Program-made: the position numbers and the translations under genes
Notes under the pieces: generated by a model
Told to the model about the DNA's origin: nothing
The model's database searches: none
Seen by the model: the letters and a program-made list of their open reading frames with translations, nothing else
Part shown: positions 51,657 through 60,576 of the stretch, one piece after another
How the letters are laid out: the number at the start of each line of letters is the position of its first letter
Position numbering within the stretch: the first letter of the stretch is position 1
NCBI RefSeq assembly: GCF_001668725.1
Contig: NZ_LZKL01000016.1
Span: 124,001-188,000 of the forward strand
Length of the DNA: 64,000 nucleotides
Direction of reading: 5' to 3'
Source of the DNA: Mycobacterium sp. E787
GTDB lineage: Bacteria > Actinomycetota > Actinomycetes > Mycobacteriales > Mycobacteriaceae

Positions 51657-52399
51657 TGCGGGTCAAGGCAGGCTTTTTCAGCCTCACGGCGCCCGCCCCG
51701 GCCGGCGACGACGGCAGCTACCTGCGGTGGCACCTGCTGGATCACATGCCCGAGCAGTACCAACTGCCCGGGATCGTGTACGGATTGCGGTGGATCGCCG
51801 ACGGCGACTACCTCGATCGCCGCCTCGCGGCCGACGGGCCGTTGGGTCAGGTCGGCAATGCGGTGCACTACCTGGTCACTGACCCCGTCGAGCAGACCTT
51901 CGACGACTTCGTCGCCCTCGGCCGCGCCCTGCGGGAAAACGGCCGCTTCCCGGTCACCCGGCCATCGCTGCAAGTCGCCGGATTACGCCTGCTGCAGTGG
52001 CACGCCGCGCCACACGCGCTCGTCTCCGCCGAGGTGGTGCCGTTTCGGCCGCACCGCGGGATCGTGCTGATCGTCGAGCAACCCGGTGCGGGCCGCCCGG
52101 ACCAGTGGCTGCGGTGGCTGCACGCCGAGCACTACCCGGCGCTGCTCGCCACGCCCGGCGCGGCGGGCGCCTGGACTTTCGGTTCGAGCGCCGGTTGGAG
52201 CCACCTGCCCGCCGGATGGACGACGGACCACCAATACATCACCGTCGTTTACCTCGACGGCGACCCGCTCACCACCTGCGATGCGCTGAGGCCCCTCATC
52301 GAGGAAAGGTGGCGGTCCGCTGCGGTTCGTCCTGTATTCGCCGGACCGCTACGCACCATGGTCAGTTGGGAAGCGTGGCCGCGCGAGCGGGCCCTATAG
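51656..52399 (+). CDS. Unknown soluble protein, possible dimeric barrel
   Basis: The 247-residue product is not a family I can name. Its two halves each have a strand-helix-strand pattern with the same opening (FFSLTAPAPAGDDGSYLRWHLLDHMPEQY and GIVLIVEQPGAGRPDQWLRWLHAEHYPALL), reminiscent of EthD or ABM-like dimeric alpha/beta barrels in tandem. ATG 51656 overlaps the stop of the lipoprotein gene (TGATG). It closes the five-gene operon. If this reading is right, it might handle a small hydrophobic intermediate of the pathway. Confidence 0.6.
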   Translation: MRVKAGFFSLTAPAPAGDDGSYLRWHLLDHMPEQYQLPGIVYGLRWIADGDYLDRRLAADGPLGQVGNAVHYLVTDPVEQTFDDFVALGRALRENGRFPVTRPSLQVAGLRLLQWHAAPHALVSAEVVPFRPHRGIVLIVEQPGAGRPDQWLRWLHAEHYPALLATPGAAGAWTFGSSAGWSHLPAGWTTDHQYITVVYLDGDPLTTCDALRPLIEERWRSAAVRPVFAGPLRTMVSWEAWPRERAL

Positions 52400-52430
52400 T
52401 CCTTCGTGACGACCTACCGAAGGAAGTGAG

Positions 52431-52919
52431 ATGACCAATCGACGGCTCGTTCTCGCCGCCGCCGGGCTCGCCTTGTTGGGCGCCAGCCTGCCGGCCTGCT
52501 CGAGCAAGGGTGGTCAGCCTTCCGCCACGAGTTCGAGCGCGGCTCCGCCGACGACAACCATCATGATGGACGGCAACAAGCACACCATGACCGCCGGCGT
52601 CGAGTGCACCAACTCCGCGGCGGTGCCGCCGGCCGAGTCGGGCGATCTCACCACCCACATCAGCGTGCACGACGATTCGGCGTCGATAACCCTGTCCCTG
52701 TCGGACGAGAAGCCACCCAGCGTCGACGGTTTCTCTCTTTCGCTCAAGACGGGATCCGGCCAGTATCAGCTGCCCTGGCAGGCGCCCCAGTCCGCGACCC
52801 AGGTGCAAGCGAACAAGGACGGGAAGAGTTACACGATCACCGGGACGGGCCAGGGCGCGTCGCCGAATCAGGGTGACGTCCACCAGGTGACGTTCGGGCT
52901 GCACGTCACCTGCCCGTAG
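52431..52919 (+). CDS. LpqH-family lipoprotein
   Basis: The 162-residue protein has a signal peptide with lipobox LPAC at residue 23, a Ser/Ala/Thr-rich linker and an LpqH-like domain: MDGNKHTMTAGVECT, DEKPPSVDGFSLSL and KDGKSYTITGTGQGA ending in HVTCP. The two Cys of the mature part are the conserved disulfide of the 19-kDa antigen group. It is related to LpqH and similar proteins such as LppO. AAGGAAG lies before ATG 52431. It is probably its own unit, separate from the operon before it. These proteins are TLR2 ligands in pathogens. Confidence 0.85.
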   Translation: MTNRRLVLAAAGLALLGASLPACSSKGGQPSATSSSAAPPTTTIMMDGNKHTMTAGVECTNSAAVPPAESGDLTTHISVHDDSASITLSLSDEKPPSVDGFSLSLKTGSGQYQLPWQAPQSATQVQANKDGKSYTITGTGQGASPNQGDVHQVTFGLHVTCP

Positions 52920-52997
52920 ACCCCAAACTCGTTGCCGGCGTAGTTATCTGCGCGTCCGCCACCCGCGTCACTCCGAGGAAGTGCCCACCCTTTTCCG

Positions 52998-53027
52998 GAA
53001 AGCGTTATCGCATGCGATACCGCTTTC
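52998..53027. promoter_or_regulatory. Near-perfect 30-bp palindrome
   Basis: Arms GAAAGCG and CGCTTTC enclose a perfect 14-bp palindrome TATCGCATGCGATA (53006-53019), with one mismatched pair between core and arms. It lies 60 bases upstream of the hydrolase start at 53087, so it is a strong operator candidate for a dimeric regulator. The half CGCATGCG-ACCGCTTTCG also occurs at 32411-32430 upstream of the antiporter. Confidence 0.75.
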
Positions 53028-53086
53028 GCAAGACGCTCCAAAGGTCGCGGTTGTCGAACGACGATGCCCTCTGACATGCTGGCAGC

Positions 53087-54076
53087 TTGGACATCTTCGC
53101 GGAGTGGCAGGACGGCGGGACGGAACTTCGGTGGCGGTCGACCACCGCCGCCAACGAAGGGCAGGAAGTCACCGTGTTCAGCCGCCGTTGCGGCACACCC
53201 GGGGCGCCCGCGCTGGTGCTGGTGCACGGCTTCCCGACGTCGAGCATCGACTATTTCGGGCTGACTCGCGAACTCGCCAATGACTTCGACATGTTCGTGC
53301 TGGACTTTCCCGGCTACGGATTGTCCGACAAGCCGCCGGCCCCCCACGTGTATTCGCTGTACGACGACGCGCGGCTGCTGGTCTACGCGATCACCCAGGT
53401 GTGGAAGCTGACCGAATTCCGGATGCTCACCCACGACCGCGGCAGCAGCGTCGGCATGATCGCGCTGGAAATGTTGGCGGCCCAGGACGAGCCCGTTCTG
53501 CCCGCCGACCTCATCCTCACGAACGCCAACATCTATCTCCCGCTGTCGAATCTCACCGTGTTCCAGAGCGCCCTGCTCGACCCCGCGACCGGGCGAGACA
53601 CCGCGGCGGCCACCACGCCGGAGATGCTCGCTGCGGGCCTGGGCGCGAGCACCTTCATACCGCGGCGAACACTGGACGACCCGGAGATCGCCGCGCTGGC
53701 GAAGTGCTTCGCCCACAACGACGGAATCCGCGTCCTGCCGGACACGATCCAGTACCTCAAGGAGCGCGCCGCGGACGAAACCAGTTGGCTGGAGGGGATT
53801 TCCAAGCTCCACGTCAACACCACCGTGGTGTGGGGCCTGCACGACAACGTCTCCCCGGTGCGCGTCCCCAACTACGTGTGGCAGACGTATCTCAAGACCA
53901 AGCCCGGCACAAACCGTTACTGGCTGGTGCCCGGCGCGGATCACTATCTGCAGTGCGACGCCCCCGGGCAGCTCGCCCAGATCGTTCGCCTAACGGCTCA
54001 GGGCGGCGACATCCCGCTTCAGACGCTCGGAAACCAGCCCGACGGCGCCGTTCTGGTGGACGAAAGCGCCTCATAG
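53087..54076 (+). CDS. Alpha/beta-hydrolase
   Basis: The 329-residue hydrolase has VLVHGFPTSSIDYFG (oxyanion loop), LDFPGYGLSDKP, THDRGSSVGMIAL at the nucleophile elbow, where the Asp (HDRGS) suggests a dehalogenase-like or epoxide hydrolase-like nucleophile rather than Ser, and WLVPGADHYLQ with the His. TTG 53087 is the only start near the domain. It is convergent with the P450 at 54086, nine bases apart, and its promoter region holds the 30-bp palindrome. An epoxide made by a P450 would be a fitting substrate, which is inference. Confidence 0.8.
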   Translation: MDIFAEWQDGGTELRWRSTTAANEGQEVTVFSRRCGTPGAPALVLVHGFPTSSIDYFGLTRELANDFDMFVLDFPGYGLSDKPPAPHVYSLYDDARLLVYAITQVWKLTEFRMLTHDRGSSVGMIALEMLAAQDEPVLPADLILTNANIYLPLSNLTVFQSALLDPATGRDTAAATTPEMLAAGLGASTFIPRRTLDDPEIAALAKCFAHNDGIRVLPDTIQYLKERAADETSWLEGISKLHVNTTVVWGLHDNVSPVRVPNYVWQTYLKTKPGTNRYWLVPGADHYLQCDAPGQLAQIVRLTAQGGDIPLQTLGNQPDGAVLVDESAS

Positions 54077-54085
54077 GCCGCGGCT

Positions 54086-55282
54086 TCACCCGGTGACGAC
54101 GGGTAGGCGCGCCCACCCGCGCACGCTTGCGGTGTGCGCCCGTTCGGCGTTGGCGTAGTCGACTTCCCAATCGGGCCACCGTTTGAGGACCTCGTCCAGC
54201 GCCACCCGGGCCTCCATCCGGGCCAGCGCCGAGCCGAGGCAGAAGTGCAGGCCCTGCCCGAAGCTGAGGTGGCCGCCCTCGCGGTGGATGTCGAAGCGGT
54301 CGGGATCGGCGAATCGGCTTTCGTCCCGATTGGCGGAACCGTTGAGCAGCAACATGAACGAGCCTTCCGGGACGACGCGGCCGTAGTGCTCGGCGTCGCG
54401 GGCGACGTAGCGGGCTTGCACCGGCGACGGGGGTTCGTAGCGCAGCGTCTCCTCGACCGCGCCGGGGATCAGCGACGGATCGGCGCCGAGTTCGCGGCGC
54501 TGGTCCGGGTGGTCCGACAGCAGCTGTCCCATGAAACCGATGAGCCGGGCAGTGGTTTCGTTGCCGGCGCCGGCGATCATGGCGGTGTAGGCCAGCACCT
54601 CGGTGCGGGAGAGGGGGCGACGCGTGCCGTCGGGCTCCTCGATCTCCGCGCGCAGCAGATCGGTCATCAGGTCGTCGGACGGGTGACTGGCGCGCCACTC
54701 GATGTACTCGGCGAACATCGCGATGGTGTCCGCGAACAGATTCGGGTTGACCTCGCCTGGCTTGCGTCCCTCGGCCATCTCGATGAAGGCCCCGTTGCGA
54801 TCCCGGATGTTCGCCTGGTCCTCCTCGGGAATGCCCAACAGGTAGCCGATGGTCCGCATCGGCATCATCGCCCCGAGGTCCGCGATGAAGTCGAACCCGC
54901 CGGCGCCGATCAACGGGTCGAGTTCGCGGACGCAGAATCCGCGCACCATCGACTCGACGGCCAGCATGCGCCGCGGCGTGAAGACACGGGACAGCAGGCG
55001 GCGGTGCAGATCGTGCAGCGGCGGATCCTCGAACAGCAGGATGCCCGGCGGCACTTCGATGTTGTTGAACAAGATGTCGGCGGTGGTCCCGCGGCCGGAT
55101 CGGTAAGTCTCCCAGTTCGGCAGTTCGCGCGCCACGTCCTGGTACCGGCTCAGCGCGTAGAAGTTGAACTTTTCGTTGTAGTACAGCGGCGCCTCTTCGC
55201 GCATGCGCTTCCACACCGGGTACGGGTCGTCGTCGATCTCGACGTCGTATGGGTCGTAGTACAGCTCGGCTGAACGTAACAT
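54086..55282 (-). CDS. Cytochrome P450 (first paralogue)
   Basis: The 398-residue P450 has the I-helix AGAGNETTARLIG, ExxR in EETLRYEPP and the heme loop FGQGLHFCLGSALARM with Cys348 as ligand. Its start region (YYDPYDVEIDDDPYPVWKRM) is nearly that of the P450 at 56952, so the two are paralogues. GAGAGG precedes ATG 55282. The gene follows the TetR gene by eight bases on the same strand, so tetR-P450 form one operon. Electron partners are not next to it. Confidence 0.95.
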   Translation of the reverse strand: MLRSAELYYDPYDVEIDDDPYPVWKRMREEAPLYYNEKFNFYALSRYQDVARELPNWETYRSGRGTTADILFNNIEVPPGILLFEDPPLHDLHRRLLSRVFTPRRMLAVESMVRGFCVRELDPLIGAGGFDFIADLGAMMPMRTIGYLLGIPEEDQANIRDRNGAFIEMAEGRKPGEVNPNLFADTIAMFAEYIEWRASHPSDDLMTDLLRAEIEEPDGTRRPLSRTEVLAYTAMIAGAGNETTARLIGFMGQLLSDHPDQRRELGADPSLIPGAVEETLRYEPPSPVQARYVARDAEHYGRVVPEGSFMLLLNGSANRDESRFADPDRFDIHREGGHLSFGQGLHFCLGSALARMEARVALDEVLKRWPDWEVDYANAERAHTASVRGWARLPVVTG

Positions 55283-55290
55283 CTGGCCTC

Positions 55291-55929
55291 TCAATCGTTT
55301 CGGTGCAGGAAGCCGTGCAGGATCGCCTGGACAAGCTCCTCCACGATGACCTCCCGCGACGGCTGCTCGGTCCCGAAGTAGGTGGAACGCAGCGCGGCCA
55401 TGCCGGCGATCATCGCCACGGTGGAGTGCGCCGGCAGGTCCGGATGGTCCGACCGCAGGCCCCGCAGGTGCATGCCCTCGGCGCTGATCCGGCCGAGCAC
55501 CGTCAGCGCCCGCCTGACGTCGGCGATGCCGGCGTCGGTCATCTCCTCCTCGGTCAGGGCCTCCGATGCCATCAGCGTCAGGAGCAGCCCCTGGTGTTCG
55601 ACGAACACGTCGTAGAGCTGCCCAACGAAATGCCCGGCGAGCTCCTCCTCCTTGGTCTCCTCGGGGATGACCGAATGCCACGTCTGGCCGAATTCGTCGA
55701 CGAAGCTGGTGAAGGGCAGGACGAGGGCCTCGCGGAACAGCGCCGCCTTCGAGCCGAAGTGGCGGAACAGCAGGTGTTCGGTGACGCCCGCGGCCTGGGC
55801 GATTTCGCGTGTGGTGGTGCTGCGGTAGTCCTGGCGCGAGAAGAGATCCCGCGCGGCCTCGAGCAGCAGCTTGCGCGGTGCGCCGCGGGGCCGGCGCGTG
55901 GCCGCCGTCGTTGCGGGTCGCTTGGCCAT
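55291..55929 (-). CDS. TetR-family regulator of P450 locus
   Basis: The 212-residue protein has an HTH (APRKLLLEAARDLFSRQDYRSTTTREIAQAAGVTEHLLFRHFGSKAALFRE segment) and a helical C-terminal domain. ATG 55929 is eight bases from a 20-bp palindrome (55937-55956) that also lies upstream of the divergent small membrane gene. It likely controls both sides: its own operon with the P450 and the AveC-like gene. The inducer is unknown. Confidence 0.9.
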   Translation of the reverse strand: MAKRPATTAATRRPRGAPRKLLLEAARDLFSRQDYRSTTTREIAQAAGVTEHLLFRHFGSKAALFREALVLPFTSFVDEFGQTWHSVIPEETKEEELAGHFVGQLYDVFVEHQGLLLTLMASEALTEEEMTDAGIADVRRALTVLGRISAEGMHLRGLRSDHPDLPAHSTVAMIAGMAALRSTYFGTEQPSREVIVEELVQAILHGFLHRND

Positions 55930-55936
55930 GACTTTT

Positions 55937-55956
55937 AAGATAGCATGCACTATCTT
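55937..55956. promoter_or_regulatory. TetR operator between divergent units
   Basis: AAGATAG (55937-55943) and CTATCTT (55950-55956) form perfect 7-bp arms around CATGCA. The site is in the 53-base gap between the TetR start at 55929 and the GTG at 55983. Its overlap with both promoters fits a repressor site. Confidence 0.85.
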
Positions 55957-55982
55957 GAAGCGCTGCGGGAGAGGACGCGGAC

Positions 55983-56099
55983 GTGGGCGCAGTCGTCATG
56001 CTTGGCACGCTGTTCGGGCTGATCGTTTTGATCTTCGGCCTGGTGCTGCGGTTCGATCCCGAGGCGCGCCGCTCCCCCGGACGCGAGGGCGATCGATGA
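55983..56099 (+). CDS. 38-residue single-helix membrane peptide
   Basis: GTG 55983 opens a frame of 38 codons ending in TGA at 56097-56099. The peptide is one membrane helix (VMLGTLFGLIVLIFGLVLRF) followed by a charged tail (DPEARRSPGREGDR). Its stop overlaps the ATG of the AveC-like gene (ATGA at 56096-56099), which argues that it is a real, translated leader gene, possibly a partner or assembly aid of that membrane protein. It is too short for usual gene calls. The tail is positively charged and likely cytoplasmic. Confidence 0.6.
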   Translation: MGAVVMLGTLFGLIVLIFGLVLRFDPEARRSPGREGDR

Positions 56100-56881
56100 G
56101 CGCCGGGATGACGCCGCTGATGCAGGCGGCCAGTGGCTTCGCCCTCGTCGGCGGGATCACCTTCACCGCGATCGGTGTGTACCTGAGCATTCGCCAGCGC
56201 CGGATACACCCACTGCTGCTTCTGTGCATCTCGGCGATTTCGTTCTCGTGGATCGAGGCGCCCTACGACTGGGCGATGTACGCCCAGTTCCCGCCCGCCA
56301 TTCCGCGAATGCCGTCGTGGTGGCCGCTGAACGTCACGTGGGGTGGGCTGCCGTCGTTCGTTCCCATCGGCTACATCTCCTACTTCGTGTTTCCGGCGGT
56401 GACCGGCGCGGCGCTAGGAAGATGGGTCAGCGCGAAATTCCAGTGGCGCAGGCCGATAACGCTGCTGATCGTCGGCCTTGTCGTCGGCTTCTGCTGGGCA
56501 CTGTTCTTCAACGGGTTCCTGGGAGCCAAGCTCGGCGTCTTCTATTACGGCCGTGTGATTCCGGGGCTGGCGATGCGCGAGGGAACAATTCACCAGTACC
56601 CGCTCTACGATTCGCTCGCGATGGGCATACAGATGATGGTGTTCACCTACCTCCTCGGTCGCACCGATGCGCAGGGACGCAACGTCATCGAAATGTGGGC
56701 CGATAAAAGGTCGTCGAGTCGTCTCGGAGCGTCTGTTTTGTCCATCGTCACCGTTGTCGTGATCGGAAACCTGCTCTACGGGGCGGTTTTCGCGCCCCAC
56801 CTGGTGACGAAGCTGGGCGGCTGGGTGACCGCGGGGCCGGTGTGCCAGCTCTTCCCGGGCGTACCCAACCAACCCCGATAG
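56096..56881 (+). CDS. AveC-like polytopic membrane protein
   Basis: The 261-residue protein has about seven membrane helices with a large share of Trp and Pro at their ends: ISFSWIEAPYDWAMYAQFPPAIPRMPSWW, LPSFVPIGYISYFVFPAVTGAALGRWV, FFNGFLGAKLGVFYYGRVIPGLAMREG and YPLYDSLAMGIQMMVF. This reads like the spirocyclase AveC family known from avermectin biosynthesis and common as unknown proteins in mycobacteria. ATG 56096 overlaps the small peptide gene. It is flanked by two P450 operons, so a role in modifying a lipid or polyketide is plausible. The family call rests on pattern memory. Confidence 0.65.
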   Translation: MSAGMTPLMQAASGFALVGGITFTAIGVYLSIRQRRIHPLLLLCISAISFSWIEAPYDWAMYAQFPPAIPRMPSWWPLNVTWGGLPSFVPIGYISYFVFPAVTGAALGRWVSAKFQWRRPITLLIVGLVVGFCWALFFNGFLGAKLGVFYYGRVIPGLAMREGTIHQYPLYDSLAMGIQMMVFTYLLGRTDAQGRNVIEMWADKRSSSRLGASVLSIVTVVVIGNLLYGAVFAPHLVTKLGGWVTAGPVCQLFPGVPNQPR

Positions 56882-56951
56882 GCGCCGAGCGTCGAGTTGT
56901 TGCGCGAATTCGGCCGCTTTTCGCGCCACAACTCCACGTTGGGTGCACAAA

Positions 56952-58145
56952 TCAAATAAACACCGGCAGCTTTGACCAGCCCCGCACGCTGGAGGTGTGC
57001 GCCTTCGTGGCGTTGGCGTAGTCGACTTCCCATTCCGGCCAGCGCTTGATGACTTCCTCGAGCGCCACCCGCGCCTGCATGCGCGCCAACGCCGAGCCCA
57101 TGCAGAAGTGCAGCCCGTGACCGAAACTCAGATGGGTGGCGCCGCGGCGGATGTCGAACTCCTCGGCGCCGGGGAACCGGCGTTCGTCGCGGTTGGCGGA
57201 TCCGTTGATCAGCAACATGATCGAGCCCTCGGGGACCGTCGTGCCGTGCAACTCGACGTCGCGGGCGACGTAGCGCGCCTGCACCGGCGAGGGCGCTTCG
57301 AAGCGCAAGACCTCCTCGATGGCCATGGGAATCAGCGACGGGTCGGCGACGATCTGCCGGCGCTGATCGGGGTGCTCGGCCAGGAGCTGGCCGATGAAAC
57401 CGATGAGGCGCGTGGTCGTTTCGTTGCCGGCGCCGGCGATCATGCTGGTGTACAGCAGCACCTCGGACCGCGTCAGCCGCCGGGTCCCGTCGTCGTCCTC
57501 GACCTCGGCGTTGATCAACTGCGTCATCAAGTCGTCGGAGGGGTGGTCCACCCGCCAATCGATGTAGTTCGCGAACATCTCGTGGCTGTGCTCCAGGAAG
57601 TCCTGCGGAACCGCCCGGAACGTGCCCTTTTTCAGTGTGAGCTGGCTGCCGCCCTTGTCGCGGATGGATTCCTGATCGGCCTCGGGGATGCCCAGCAGGT
57701 AGCCGATCGTGCGCATCGGGACCATCGCGCCCAGGTTCTCGACGAAGTCGAACCGGCCCGAGCCCACCAACGGGTCGAGCGCGCGCACGCAGAACGCCCG
57801 CGTCAGCGGCTCGATCGCCTCCATCCGCCGCGGCGTGAAAACCTTGGAGAGCACGTGGCGATGGACGTCGTGAATCGGCGGGTCCTCGAAGAGGATGACC
57901 CCGGGCGGCAGATCGATGCCACTCATGATGATGTCCATCGTGGTGCCGCGACCCGACCGGAAGACGTCGAAGTTCATCAGCTCGCGGGAGACGTCGTCGT
58001 AGCGGCTCAGCGCGTAAAAGTTGTACTTGTCGTTGCGATACAGCGGCGCCTCGTCGCGCAGCCTCTTCCAAATCGGGTACGGATCGTCGTCGATGTCGAA
58101 ATCAAACGGGTCGTAATAGACCTCGGCGGTGCTTGCTCCAGTCAT
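56952..58145 (-). CDS. Cytochrome P450 (second paralogue)
   Basis: The 397-residue P450 has AGAGNETTTRLIG, ExxR in EEVLRFEAP and FGHGLHFCMGSALARM with Cys348. It is similar along its whole length to the P450 at 54086, with the same start pattern (VYYDPFDFDIDDDPYPIWKRL). The main difference is an insert/changed loop (GGSQLTLKKGTFRAV) near residue 175, in a region that shapes the substrate pocket. ATG 58145 overlaps the LLM gene stop. The pair could act on successive positions of one substrate. Confidence 0.95.
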   Translation of the reverse strand: MTGASTAEVYYDPFDFDIDDDPYPIWKRLRDEAPLYRNDKYNFYALSRYDDVSRELMNFDVFRSGRGTTMDIIMSGIDLPPGVILFEDPPIHDVHRHVLSKVFTPRRMEAIEPLTRAFCVRALDPLVGSGRFDFVENLGAMVPMRTIGYLLGIPEADQESIRDKGGSQLTLKKGTFRAVPQDFLEHSHEMFANYIDWRVDHPSDDLMTQLINAEVEDDDGTRRLTRSEVLLYTSMIAGAGNETTTRLIGFIGQLLAEHPDQRRQIVADPSLIPMAIEEVLRFEAPSPVQARYVARDVELHGTTVPEGSIMLLINGSANRDERRFPGAEEFDIRRGATHLSFGHGLHFCMGSALARMQARVALEEVIKRWPEWEVDYANATKAHTSSVRGWSKLPVFI

Positions 58146-59134
58146 AGCGGCGTCTTTCTCTCCGACAGAGCCTCCGGAACCACGACCTCCCCCACCCGCT
58201 TGAGATACGGCCACGCGATTTCCGGCGGCAGCCCGCCGCACAGCGGCGACAGGTTGAGTATCTGGCCGGCGCGGACCCGCGAAATCGCTTCCGGCACCGA
58301 GATGATCACGTGCGATGCCGGCGCGGCGCGCAGCTCCTCGACGGTATCCACGTGCGAGAAGCCGGCCGTCGTCTCGTCCCCGGGATTCCACGCGGCATAC
58401 GTTCGCACGTCGTGCAGCAGATGCTGGCCAAGCTCGTCCCACGCCTGGTCCACGTCGTCGGCGACGAACACGACCGACGGGGTGTCGCGGCTGGGAAACA
58501 TCGTCGGGCCGGGCTCATGACCGTGCTCGCGGCAGGCCTCCTCGTAGGCCTCCCGCATGCCGGGTGCGTTGGCGTTGCCCAGCATGCCCAGGCCGTACCT
58601 GCCGGCCCGGCGGGCCGCCGCCACGCTGCCGCCGCCCCACATCAGCCCCGGGCCGCCGGCGGTCTCCGGGCGCGGCGTCACCATGATCCGTCGCCCGTCC
58701 CGGCTGACCGTTTTCTCGGAAAGCAGCGAGCGCAGCAGCTCGAGCTTCTCGTCGGCGAGCCGCCCGCGACCCTTCAGCGCCACGCCGAAGTGCTCGAACT
58801 CCTCGGGCCGGTATCCCAGCGCCAGGATGTACGACGCCCGCCCCCTGCTGATGATGTCGAGCACCGCCATGTCCTCGGCGAGGCGCACGGGGTCGTAGAA
58901 CGGCAGGATCAGGATCAGGCTCAGCGCCAACCGCTGGGTTCGCGACGCCACGGACGACGCCAGCAAAAGCGGCGACGGCAGATAGCCGTCCTCGGACCCG
59001 TGGTGCTCACAGAACACCGCGGCCAGGCCGCCATGATCCTCGGCCCACGCACACATTTCGGGCACGGCGGCGTACAGCGCCACGCGCGGCGCTCCCCAAG
59101 CCGGGGCGCGCATGTCGAAGCGCAGTGTGAACAC
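58142..59134 (-). CDS. LLM-class oxidoreductase coupled to P450
   Basis: The 330-residue luciferase-like protein has WAEDHGGLAAVFCEHHGSEDGYLPSPLLLAS, LSLILILPFYDPVRLAEDMAVLDIISRGRA and GGGSVAAARRAGRYGLGMLG. It is typical of F420/FMN-dependent enzymes. GTG 59134 is chosen because AGGAG is six bases upstream; a TTG two codons upstream overlaps that site. Its stop overlaps the P450 start by ATGA, so one mRNA carries both. It is likely to supply a reduction or Baeyer-Villiger-like step for the same substrate. Confidence 0.88.
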   Translation of the reverse strand: MFTLRFDMRAPAWGAPRVALYAAVPEMCAWAEDHGGLAAVFCEHHGSEDGYLPSPLLLASSVASRTQRLALSLILILPFYDPVRLAEDMAVLDIISRGRASYILALGYRPEEFEHFGVALKGRGRLADEKLELLRSLLSEKTVSRDGRRIMVTPRPETAGGPGLMWGGGSVAAARRAGRYGLGMLGNANAPGMREAYEEACREHGHEPGPTMFPSRDTPSVVFVADDVDQAWDELGQHLLHDVRTYAAWNPGDETTAGFSHVDTVEELRAAPASHVIISVPEAISRVRAGQILNLSPLCGGLPPEIAWPYLKRVGEVVVPEALSERKTPL

Positions 59135-59309
59135 GCCCAACTCCTAGACGACCTAATATTTGTCCACGTACGCTACGGTGCCGCCGAGAGCCGCGTCAAC
59201 GCCTGGGCAAACACGTGCCGCGGCAAAGTCGTCGGGATATCCAGCGTCGAACCCGAGCGTAAACACCCCTGACGATTCCAAGCACGCATTCGCCACCTAG
59301 TCTGCCGGG

Positions 59310-60524
59310 GTGGGCTTTAACCCGCTCGAGGAAATGACGCTGTCCCAACTGCGGCTGCGCACCAGCATGAAGTGGCGTGCGCACCCCGACGACGTGTTGC
59401 CGCTGTGGGTGGCCGAGATGGACGTCAACCTGGCGCCGACGGTGGCCGGCGCGCTGCGCCACGCGATCGACATCGGCGACACCGGATACCCTTGCGGCAC
59501 CGCGTTTGCCGAGGCCGTCAGCGAATTCGCCTCGCGGCGTTGGAAATGGCACGACCTGGAGGTCGCCCGCACCGCGATCGTTCCCGACGTCATGCTCGGC
59601 GTGGTCGAAATGCTGCGCCTGGTCACCGACCGCGGCGATGCCGTCGTCGTCAACCCACCGGTATACGCGCCGTTCTACGCTTTCGTCTCGCACGACGGCC
59701 GGCGGGTGATCGAGGCACCGCTCAGCGCCGACGGCCGAATCGACTTGGCCTCCCTGGAAGACGCCTTCGCGCACGCCGGCGCTTCGGGCGGCAAGGTCGC
59801 CTACCTGTTGTGCAGCCCGCACAACCCGACCGGGTCGGTGCACACCGCCGAGGAGCTGCGCCAGGTCGCCGAACTCACCCGCCGCTTCGATGTCCGGGTG
59901 GTGTCGGACGAAATCCACGCGCCGGTGATCTTGTCGGGAGCACGGTTCGTCCCCTACCTGACCGTGCCCGGCGCGGAGAACGCCCTGGCCCTGACGTCGG
60001 CCTCGAAGGCGTGGAATCTCTCCGGCCTGAAGGCGGCCCTGGCCATCGCGGGTCCGGAGGCGGCCGCGGACCTGCGCCGCATGCCGGAGGAGGTCAGCCA
60101 TGGTCCGAGCCACTTCGGCGTCATCGCCCACGCGGAGGCCTTCCGCAGCGGCGGCGACTGGCTCGACGCGCTGCTGGCCGGGTTGGACGAGAACCGGACG
60201 CTGCTGGGCGACCTGGTCGCCGAACACCTCCCGGGCGTGAAATACCAATGGCCGCAGGGCACTTACCTCGCCTGGCTGGATTGCCGAGACCTCGGCTTCA
60301 CTGAGGAGACCGCCGACGGGCTGGCGGTGGTCGCCGATCTGGCCGGGCCGGCGCGCTGGTTCCTCGACCACGCGCGCGTCGCGCTCAGCTCCGGCCACGT
60401 CTTCGGGACCGGCGGAGCCGGATACGTGCGGCTCAACTTCGCGACCTCGAAAGCCATTCTGGCCGAGGCGCTATCGCGCATGGGCCGGGCGCTTGAGGCC
60501 GCCGGGCATCGAAATCGACGCTAG
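59310..60524 (+). CDS. MalY/PatB-type PLP aminotransferase/lyase
   Basis: The 404-residue fold-type I PLP enzyme has [10 protein letters not shown] at the start, the [16 protein letters not shown]sn, SDEIHAPVI and [12 protein letters not shown] with PLP Lys233. MalY/PatB proteins act as cystathionine beta-lyases; the M. tuberculosis homologue at this place is Rv2294. GTG 59310 is used. Upstream 175 bases to the LLM gene hold both promoters. The expected reaction gives homocysteine, pyruvate and ammonia, but other beta-elimination substrates are possible. Confidence 0.9.
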   Translation: MGFNPLEEMTLSQLRLRTSMKWRAHPDDVLPLWVAEMDVNLAPTVAGALRHAIDIGDTGYPCGTAFAEAVSEFASRRWKWHDLEVARTAIVPDVMLGVVEMLRLVTDRGDAVVVNPPVYAPFYAFVSHDGRRVIEAPLSADGRIDLASLEDAFAHAGASGGKVAYLLCSPHNPTGSVHTAEELRQVAELTRRFDVRVVSDEIHAPVILSGARFVPYLTVPGAENALALTSASKAWNLSGLKAALAIAGPEAAADLRRMPEEVSHGPSHFGVIAHAEAFRSGGDWLDALLAGLDENRTLLGDLVAEHLPGVKYQWPQGTYLAWLDCRDLGFTEETADGLAVVADLAGPARWFLDHARVALSSGHVFGTGGAGYVRLNFATSKAILAEALSRMGRALEAAGHRNRR

Positions 60525-60576
60525 CGTACGGCGCACTCGCAGTTCTTCGCGCGACCGTCGGTTTCGACGAAACAGG

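Noticed and set aside
54086..56209. A single 707-codon minus-strand protein joining TetR and P450 frames
   Set aside because: The upstream half is out of frame with the real TetR gene and has random composition; the P450 has its own ATG and ribosome site at 55282.
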